Assembly: GCF_000321025.1 (NCBI RefSeq)
Contig: NZ_HE610718.1
Location: 707,210 to 766,544 of the forward strand
Direction: 5' to 3'
Source of the DNA: Peptoniphilus senegalensis JC140
Lineage (GTDB): Bacteria > Bacillota > Clostridia > Tissierellales > Peptoniphilaceae
Length of the DNA: 59,335 bases
Shown one piece after another: positions 54,631 through 59,335 of the stretch (position 1 is the stretch's first letter; the number at the start of each line of letters is the position of its first letter). The notes beneath the pieces were generated by a model that saw nothing but the letters and a program-made list of their open reading frames with translations, had not been told where the DNA came from and searched no databases. A program made the translations under genes and the position numbers.

Positions 54631-54662
54631 AATAGTGTCGATGATTTCTCATCAACACTATT
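54631..54662 (-). terminator. Hairpin terminator
   Basis: AATAGTGT pairs with ACACTATT, with GATGA/TCATC inside. On the minus strand it runs into TTTTTGTTTC, which would end transcripts of the small gene at 54817. Confidence 0.65.
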
Positions 54663-54816
54663 TGTTATAAGATCTTTAATTTAAGAACTTTTGCAAAAGC
54701 CTATTTTTTATATATAAATGTTTTTTATTTTACATCAATAAGTAACAACTAAATCTGTATCTCTAACAGAATATGCATAAATAACCTGATTAAAAGGCAT
54801 CATGCATATCATAAAA

Positions 54817-55032
54817 CTAAAGTAAATCAACTTGCTTTGCTACAAAGAAAACTATTAAAAATAAGATACCAGCAATATTAAATAAATTCTTATATAACAC
54901 TTTATTTAATGTAAAGTTTAATTTTAAAGCCGATTTGATATCTTCATTTTCTAATTCTTCAATGTCATTCTCAATTTTTTTTAACTTCCTTGTTTGATAC
55001 ATTTCATTAATTAAAAGACATGCAAGAAGCAA
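54817..55032 (-). CDS. Small two-helix membrane protein, start uncertain
   Basis: About 71 residues from a TTG at 55032: two hydrophobic helices around an acidic, coiled-coil-like middle (KKIENDIEELENED). The only good ribosome site, GGGGAG at 55060-55065, lies 27 nt ahead of that TTG but 6 nt ahead of an ATT at 55053, which would add NFRFTY and complete the first helix. An ATT start is rare. No family recognised. It resembles, in size and layout only, the membrane partner at 21682. Confidence 0.45.
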   Translation of the reverse strand: MLLACLLINEMYQTRKLKKIENDIEELENEDIKSALKLNFTLNKVLYKNLFNIAGILFLIVFFVAKQVDLL

Positions 55033-55290
55033 ATATGTAAATCTAAAATTAATATTAATCTCCCCTTTATTAACTAATTACTTTCTAAAAGTATATAATA
55101 TAATGTTTTAAAATTCAATATTTTATACCTTGAGTTGACAAATCAAGATATTAAAAGAAAATGTATTAAAAAATTAGGAAATATTGTTTTTTAATATGGA
55201 ATATGAAATAGAAAGGCTTAGATTAATTTGAAACTCATAAAATAGATAGCTTTTACAATGATTTGCATAAGTTTATTTTATCTTTTTTTG

Positions 55291-55452
55291 AACTTTAAAA
55301 AATTTATATATTCCTATATAATAGAAAGGGTAAGGAGTGATTAGGTGCAAAGTAATGGAAATAAATTGGGGACTATGTCAATCCCAAAACTTTTATTTCA
55401 AGTGTCCTTTCCCCTTCAAAATATAATGATAGGAATGCAGTGGGAATGGCAA
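55291..55452 (+). pseudogene. Truncated duplicate of the 5' end of the MATE transporter gene
   Basis: This stretch repeats the promoter, ribosome site, GTG start and first codons of the MATE gene at 57521-57785. The stretch around the GTG (55333-55408) is nearly identical. Relative to the intact gene a 105-bp segment is missing, exactly between two copies of the 11-mer CCTTTCCCATT (57637 and 57742). One further base is lost before GCAGTGGGA, where homology stops and unrelated sequence begins. The resulting frame ends after about 40 codons. Confidence 0.9.
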
Positions 55453-55667
55453 TTGGCGGTAAAATAGGAGCTGTATTTAGCGTGGTAGGTGGTTCAATCG
55501 TAGGAACATTGGCTGGAGGATATTTTCCAGAATACTATATATCTATAAAAAAACAAGTACAATATGAATATCCTATAAATACGCAAAGACCTAAAATGAG
55601 AGCCATTAATTATATTTATCATGGTCCTAAATATGATAGATATCAAAACTACTGGTTTTCTTTTTAA
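55440..55667 (+). CDS. Orphan glycine-zipper-like ORF fused to the MATE remnant
   Basis: A 75-residue ORF starting at a GTG inside the MATE remnant. Residues about 5-27 are a Gly-rich hydrophobic helix with repeated GxxxG spacing (AIGGKIGAVFSVVGG, GTLAGGYF), followed by a Tyr-rich polar tail. The start has no proper ribosome site, so this is probably the 3' part of another gene joined to the MATE fragment by recombination. Gly-rich helices of this type occur in bacteriocins, holins and toxin membrane segments; no family can be named. Confidence 0.4.
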   Translation: MGMAIGGKIGAVFSVVGGSIVGTLAGGYFPEYYISIKKQVQYEYPINTQRPKMRAINYIYHGPKYDRYQNYWFSF

Positions 55668-55707
55668 AAAATATTAAACTTTTTTAGTTTAGGACTAATT
55701 TAGTATT

Positions 55708-55920
55708 ATGAAAGCTTTAAAAAAAATAATTATAACAATTATTGGAATTAATATATTTTATTTTTTGTTCAATCATTTTACAGGCGTTTCTTTTTTTAAT
55801 TTTTATACAAAATATATAAGAAGTTCTAAATTTGGTAGATATTATTTGGATATTCTCTTATTAGTTTGCTTAGCCATAATTTTGATATATTTTTCTAAAA
55901 AAAATGAAGCTGGGAAATGA
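55708..55920 (+). CDS. Small membrane protein, unknown function
   Basis: A 70-residue protein with two hydrophobic helices (about 6-28 and 45-62) and a positively charged loop. The ribosome site is weak. It precedes an IS remnant. No family recognised. Confidence 0.45.
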   Translation: MKALKKIIITIIGINIFYFLFNHFTGVSFFNFYTKYIRSSKFGRYYLDILLLVCLAIILIYFSKKNEAGK

Positions 55921-55989
55921 TGTATAACCTTATGTAGATTTGTAACTGATGTTAGACCAAAAACTTAAAAAATAAATATACCGTATGTT

Positions 55990-56030
55990 AATCTATTATT
56001 GATTAGTCAACTATCAATAATAGATTTTTT
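55990..56030 (+). terminator. Perfect 14-bp hairpin with T-run inside the IS remnant
   Basis: AATCTATTATTGAT pairs perfectly with ATCAATAATAGATT over a 9-nt loop, followed by T-rich sequence. It is wrapped by an outer inverted pair AATATACC/GGTATATT (55975-55982 and 56036-56043). It may protect the element from read-through or be part of its end. Confidence 0.65.
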
Positions 56031-56039
56031 TATAAGGTA

Positions 56040-56433
56040 TATTCCAATTTAATGATTACATAGGGAGTCTATTAGATTTATAAAAAGATCTATTCATTTG
56101 ATATGTCAAATTCTCATAACTATAAAATCTTTCATTATCATTTCTATAGTTTCTCTCAATTTTCCCTTATGTCTATGAGTTCTAGTACGTATTAATTGAT
56201 GTCTAATTTCCAGACTATCACATAATTTATCTATAAGGCGAAGAAAATTATCTTTACGAGAGTATTTAGTTCCATCAAATTTTTTATTGCACATCATTAA
56301 AAAACTTTAGATATCTTATATTTTCTAGTAACAAAAGCTACAGAATGACAGTTTCTATATTTTTTACTGCATGATATCTTGTTTGTAATGTGTGTAGTAA
56401 ATATATTTGTGTTTTTAGTATAATAGTCTTCAT
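56040..56433 (-). pseudogene. Degenerate IS transposase
   Basis: Reading from an ATG at 56433 the pieces are: an N-terminal start (MKTIILKTQIYLLHTLQ), a frame change into a helix-turn-helix-like segment (TRKYKISK, then NKKFDGTK), an abrupt jump to the C-terminal integrase region (LIRTRTHRHKGK, corresponding to the PRTPRHNGKVERSH motif), and another frame change into NDNERFYSY and a closing SLNW. At least two frameshifts, one stop and loss of the DDE core are visible, so it cannot be active. Confidence 0.7.
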
Positions 56434-56660
56434 AGAGAGTATCCTTTCTTTTGTTTTTTGGTTAATGCAATTATATAAGATATTTCTCTTTTTTTTATTG
56501 GACACACATCAATTAGAAGGCTACAAAAGGCTTTATAAGAAGAGGAAAACGTATTGACAAATGGGCGAATAAATGTTATTTTTAAGATAAAAAATAGGAG
56601 ATGTTTCCAATGTCTTATATATAATGCAAGTTATATTATATTGGATATTAGGAGGTAAAA

Positions 56661-56835
56661 ATGAAAAAATATACAGCTTTATTACTTGCCTTGTTGCTTC
56701 TATTTTTTTTCTACTTTTAATAGTGTGTGGGCATATGATAAAGAGGCAAATTTATTAATGGTAGATATACTATCGAGCAATGAAAAAAAGACGGTTAAAA
56801 TCTGTAGAAGATTACTCTACATACTAGTCTTTTAA
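56661..56835 (+). pseudogene. Frameshifted secreted-protein gene fragment
   Basis: AGGAGG and an ATG open a good signal peptide (MKKYTALLLALLLLFF) that hits a stop at 56718. Shifting frame at the T8 run (56703-56710) restores a full signal peptide ending STFNSVWA and about 35 further residues to a stop at 56835. Removing one T would repair it. The mature part is far too short for a functional protein, so a gene has been cut down here. Confidence 0.65.
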
Positions 56836-56851
56836 AATTAAGGCGATATTT

Positions 56852-57151
56852 ATGAAAGAAAAAGTTAAAAATCTGATGTTAAATCCTGCTATGCAGATAA
56901 AAATAATAGCATCTTTTTTCATATTTATGTTATTTATAAAATCCTATGTCGATACTAGCTTTATATTATCTTTGATTGATGAGGTTATATTGACGTATTT
57001 TATAATTAATTTTATATTTCTTTTTGTAAATAAAAATAAATTAGGAAAACAATTTAAAAAAAAATTGACAGAAGTTGTTATTTTGGCATTACCATTTGTA
57101 ATTGGACGTTTAATCTCAATAGTAATAATTACTATTATAAAAGTTTTATAA
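56852..57151 (+). CDS. Small membrane protein, unknown function
   Basis: A 99-residue protein with about three hydrophobic helices (about 15-32, 36-56, 75-97). It follows the broken secreted-protein gene by 16 nt and is closed by a good terminator, repeating the order secreted protein then small membrane protein seen at 20.8-21.9 kb. The ribosome site is weak. No family recognised. Confidence 0.5.
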   Translation: MKEKVKNLMLNPAMQIKIIASFFIFMLFIKSYVDTSFILSLIDEVILTYFIINFIFLFVNKNKLGKQFKKKLTEVVILALPFVIGRLISIVIITIIKVL

Positions 57152-57168
57152 TTTAAAAGTTAAAAACA

Positions 57169-57207
57169 TAAAAATATGGTTTAGGAATAATTCTTTAACC
57201 ATATTTT
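57169..57207 (+). terminator. Terminator after the small membrane protein gene
   Basis: AAAAATATGGTT pairs with AACCATATTTTT around a 15-nt loop. Confidence 0.8.
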
Positions 57208-57339
57208 TATAGCGATAGGTTGTAATACTAAACACTAATTAAAAATAAGTGTATTTTTAATTAGCTTAACAGTTATGATACTATTTGGAAGAAAGGGGTT
57301 AGCTTTTAACTCTATAATTTATTTTATAAATTATATTAA

Positions 57340-57489
57340 ATGGAAAATTACATGAGATATGGGAAAAACATAAATCACCTAGCTTTTTTTCAAAATGTTG
57401 AAATTATAATATCTTTTATGGGTCTAGTTTCATTTATCTATACAATTACGAACATATTATTACTGTTAAAAGAAAAGAATGATATTTAA
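57340..57489 (+). CDS. Very small membrane peptide (49 aa)
   Basis: ATG at 57340 to TAA at 57489. One hydrophobic helix (about residues 21-43) and a charged end (KEKNDI). It is followed at once by a strong terminator, which supports transcription, but no ribosome site precedes the ATG. It may be a remnant. Confidence 0.35.
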   Translation: MENYMRYGKNINHLAFFQNVEIIISFMGLVSFIYTITNILLLLKEKNDI

Positions 57490-57518
57490 GAAGTTGGGAA
57501 TTTTCCTAACTTCTTTTT
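57488..57518 (+). terminator. Terminator before the MATE gene
   Basis: AAGAAGTTGGGA pairs with TCCTAACTTCTT with one G-U pair and runs into T6. Confidence 0.85.
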
Positions 57519-57523
57519 TATAC

Positions 57524-57552
57524 TTCAAAAATCTTATAATCTCCTATATAAT
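57524..57552 (+). promoter_or_regulatory. MATE promoter
   Basis: TTCAAA (57524-57529) and TATAAT (57547-57552) are 17 bp apart. The equivalent boxes TTTAAA/TATAAT in the truncated copy are at 55294-55299 and 55317-55322. Confidence 0.6.
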
Positions 57553-57575
57553 ATATAAAGTTAAGGAGTGATTAG

Positions 57576-58919
57576 GTGCAAAGTAATGGAAATAAATTGG
57601 GGACTATGTCAATCCCAAAACTTTTATTTCAGGTATCCTTTCCCATTGTAGTTTCCATGTTTATACAGTCCATGTATAATTTGGTAGATTCCTATTATAT
57701 AGGAAAGATTAACGAAGAGGCCTTTACAGCAATTTCCATTGCCTTTCCCATTCAAAATATAATGATAGGAATTGCAGTGGGAACTGGCGTTGGTATGAAC
57801 TCTTTGATATCAAGGTACTTGGGAGAAAAAAATTATGAAAAATCAAATAGGACTGCCGAGACTGGTCTAAGCCTTGCAATTATTTATGGAATAATTTTAT
57901 TAATTTTATCAAGATTTTTGCCAAGGCCCTTCTTGTCAGCCCAGACCACTAATGAAAATATAATTGCTTATGGAATAGAATATCTTCAAATAGTAATGGG
58001 ATTTTCCATGGGAGTTTTTATACAGATTTTTCTTGAAAGAACTTTGCAGTCTACAGGAAGGTCAATTTTTACTATGCTCACTCAACTTATTGGAGCAGTC
58101 TTAAATATAATCCTTGACCCAATATTTATCTTTGGATATTTTGGTCTTCCTGCCATGGGAGTTAAGGGAGCGGCGATTGCAACTGTAATGGGACAAATTA
58201 TTGGAGCTCTCTTTGGATGCTTCTTCGAATATAAATTCAATGAAGAGATAACAATTAAGAAACCAGTTTTAGATTTAGAAATTGTAAAGGGAATATACGT
58301 AGTTGGAGTTCCTTCCATGATTACTATTACAATTCAGTCCTTTACTATTTATGTTCTAAATAAAATGTTATCTGCGATTTCAACTTCTGCAATTGCGGCA
58401 CTTGGGGCCTACTTTAAGGTTCAGTCCTTTGTCTTTATGCCAATCTTTGGAGTGAACAATGGTCTCGTGCCAATAGTCGCCTATAATTATGGAGCAAAGA
58501 ATAAAGATAGAATAATAAAAACCATAAAACTTGCCTTTATTACAGTAACTTTTATGATGATTTTTGTATCAGCGATAATTATGATTTTTCCAAGAGAAAT
58601 ACTTGGTATATTCTCTGCCAGCGGCAAGATGCTTGAGATAGGAATACCAATGCTTAGGATATGTGCTCTTTCCTATATTTTTGCAGGTATATCAATAGTT
58701 GGCACAGCAGTATTCCAAGCCTTTGGCAATGGAACTTTGGCATTATATGACTCTATTTTAAGACAAATTATCCTCCTACTTCCAGTGGCATATATTGCTA
58801 TAAAGTTTTTCACAGTAAATGAAATTTGGTGGGGATATGTAATTGCAGAATTTGCATCCACACTTTTTGTAATTTATTTGATGAATACCTTTGTTAGAAA
58901 AAAATTAGAGCTTATTTAA
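57576..58919 (+). CDS. MATE-family multidrug/Na+ or H+ antiporter
   Basis: A 447-residue protein with 12 hydrophobic helices in two halves. The start region ([30 protein letters not shown]) and the second-half equivalent are typical of MATE efflux pumps of the NorM/DinF superfamily in Clostridia. It exports cationic compounds in exchange for Na+ or H+. The start is GTG, 7 nt after AAGGAG. A truncated copy of its 5' end lies 2,231 bp upstream. Substrate unknown. Confidence 0.93.
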   Translation: MQSNGNKLGTMSIPKLLFQVSFPIVVSMFIQSMYNLVDSYYIGKINEEAFTAISIAFPIQNIMIGIAVGTGVGMNSLISRYLGEKNYEKSNRTAETGLSLAIIYGIILLILSRFLPRPFLSAQTTNENIIAYGIEYLQIVMGFSMGVFIQIFLERTLQSTGRSIFTMLTQLIGAVLNIILDPIFIFGYFGLPAMGVKGAAIATVMGQIIGALFGCFFEYKFNEEITIKKPVLDLEIVKGIYVVGVPSMITITIQSFTIYVLNKMLSAISTSAIAALGAYFKVQSFVFMPIFGVNNGLVPIVAYNYGAKNKDRIIKTIKLAFITVTFMMIFVSAIIMIFPREILGIFSASGKMLEIGIPMLRICALSYIFAGISIVGTAVFQAFGNGTLALYDSILRQIILLLPVAYIAIKFFTVNEIWWGYVIAEFASTLFVIYLMNTFVRKKLELI

Positions 58920-58940
58920 ACCTTAAAAGTGGCTTAAATG

Positions 58941-58969
58941 TTGAAAAAAATTTGAATTTGATGTATTAT
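58941..58969 (+). promoter_or_regulatory. tuf promoter
   Basis: TTGAAA (58941-58946) and TATTAT (58964-58969) are 17 bp apart, 34 nt before the tuf start. Confidence 0.7.
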
Positions 58970-59002
58970 GAAGTTAATTTAAAAAATCCTAGGAGGAATA
59001 GC

Positions 59003-59335
59003 ATGGCTAAAGCAAAATTTGAAAGAAATAAACCACACGTAAACATTGGAACAATCGGTCACGTTGACCACGGTAAGACAACACTTACAGCAGCAATCAC
59101 ACTTGTAATGAACAAGAGATACGGCAGCGGAGAATTCGTAGACTACGCAAACATTGATAAAGCACCAGAAGAAAGAGAAAGAGGAATCACAATCTCAACA
59201 TCTCACGTAGAATACGAAACACCAAACAGACACTACGCACACGTAGACTGCCCAGGACACGCTGACTATGTAAAGAACATGATCACAGGAGCAGCACAAA
59301 TGGATGGAGCAATCCTAGTATGTTCAGCAGCAGAT
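59003..59335 (+). CDS. tuf: Elongation factor Tu, 5' part (cut by window end)
   Basis: The first 111 codons of EF-Tu. G1 GHVDHGKT is at residues 19-26, the effector region [11 protein letters not shown] and G3 [12 protein letters not shown] are present. It carries aminoacyl-tRNA to the ribosome. A perfect AGGAGG precedes the ATG. Codon use differs visibly from its neighbours (more ACA, CAC, GCA, AAC), as expected of a highly expressed gene. It stands behind its own promoter after a MATE gene, not directly in a str operon as far as can be seen. Confidence 0.97.
   Translation, partial: MAKAKFERNKPHVNIGTIGHVDHGKTTLTAAITLVMNKRYGSGEFVDYANIDKAPEERERGITISTSHVEYETPNRHYAHVDCPGHADYVKNMITGAAQMDGAILVCSAAD

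Larger units (their letters stand above)
55950..56508 (-). mobile_element. Internally deleted insertion-sequence remnant
   Basis: The ends form imperfect terminal inverted repeats: TGTTAGACCAAAAA on the + strand at 55950 and TGTGTGTCCAATAA on the minus strand ending at 56508. Between them the minus strand encodes broken pieces of a DDE (rve-type, IS481-like) transposase. At 559 bp it is about half of a functional element. No target-site duplication is evident. Confidence 0.7.

Overview
The window is AT-rich DNA from a Gram-positive anaerobe of the Firmicutes/Bacillota. Strong AGGAGG ribosome sites, frequent TTG/GTG starts, U-tract hairpin terminators, CIRCE sites, a lysine riboswitch, SLH-anchored surface proteins, a 2-oxoacid:ferredoxin oxidoreductase and Na+-pump decarboxylase subunits fit a peptide- and amino-acid-fermenting lineage such as the Peptoniphilaceae/Tissierellia. 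That placement is inference, not a database result.

Layout. 1-4.2 kb: a CIRCE-controlled promoter, an unusual thymine-free CAAAA/CAAAG tract of about 300 nt, then a CbpA-type DnaJ and clpB. 4.3-6.1 kb: an SLH surface protein. 6.2-8.9 kb: a lysine riboswitch in front of a three-gene amino-acid ABC importer. 9.2-17.8 kb: aldehyde dehydrogenase, gltS (minus), hisS, typA, a frame-broken cardiolipin synthase, a YgjP-like metalloprotein and a small membrane protein. 17.9-23.2 kb: ZIP transporter, rlmH and tpx (minus), a lipoprotein, a secreted protein with a small membrane partner, and the membrane subunits OadB and OadG (OadG is a hidden 41-aa gene). 23.3-27.2 kb: two neighbouring minus-strand modules, each a winged-helix protein plus a nucleotidyltransferase; the first is an AbiE type IV toxin-antitoxin system. 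27.5-29.5 kb: htpG behind a second CIRCE. 29.8-33.8 kb: a P-loop ATPase and a korDABC-type oxidoreductase whose gamma subunit carries a ferritin-like C-terminal extension. 34.1-44.3 kb: one 3,421-residue SLH-anchored repeat protein, with a G9 tract in its leader. 44.9-52.3 kb: a complete non-phosphorylating L-fucose pathway (fucose dehydrogenase, FucP, lactonase, split dehydratase, aldolase, IclR regulator, FucO). 52.5-54.5 kb: hutG and a D-2-hydroxyacid dehydrogenase. 54.8-57.5 kb: a decayed region of small membrane ORFs, an IS remnant, a frameshifted secreted-protein gene and a truncated duplicate of the 5' end of the MATE gene that follows. The window ends inside tuf.

How the parts work together. 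DnaJ, ClpB and HtpG share CIRCE-type control and form a heat-shock set. The lysine importer, GltS, HutG, the kor operon and the OadBG pump fit amino-acid fermentation coupled to reduced ferredoxin and sodium. The fucose cluster would turn host-glycan fucose into pyruvate and 1,2-propanediol without phosphorylated intermediates. The points most worth a second look are the CAAA leader, the KorC-ferritin fusion, the paired nucleotidyltransferase modules, the poly-G tract before the giant surface protein, the slippery A9 in cls, and the MATE duplication scar.
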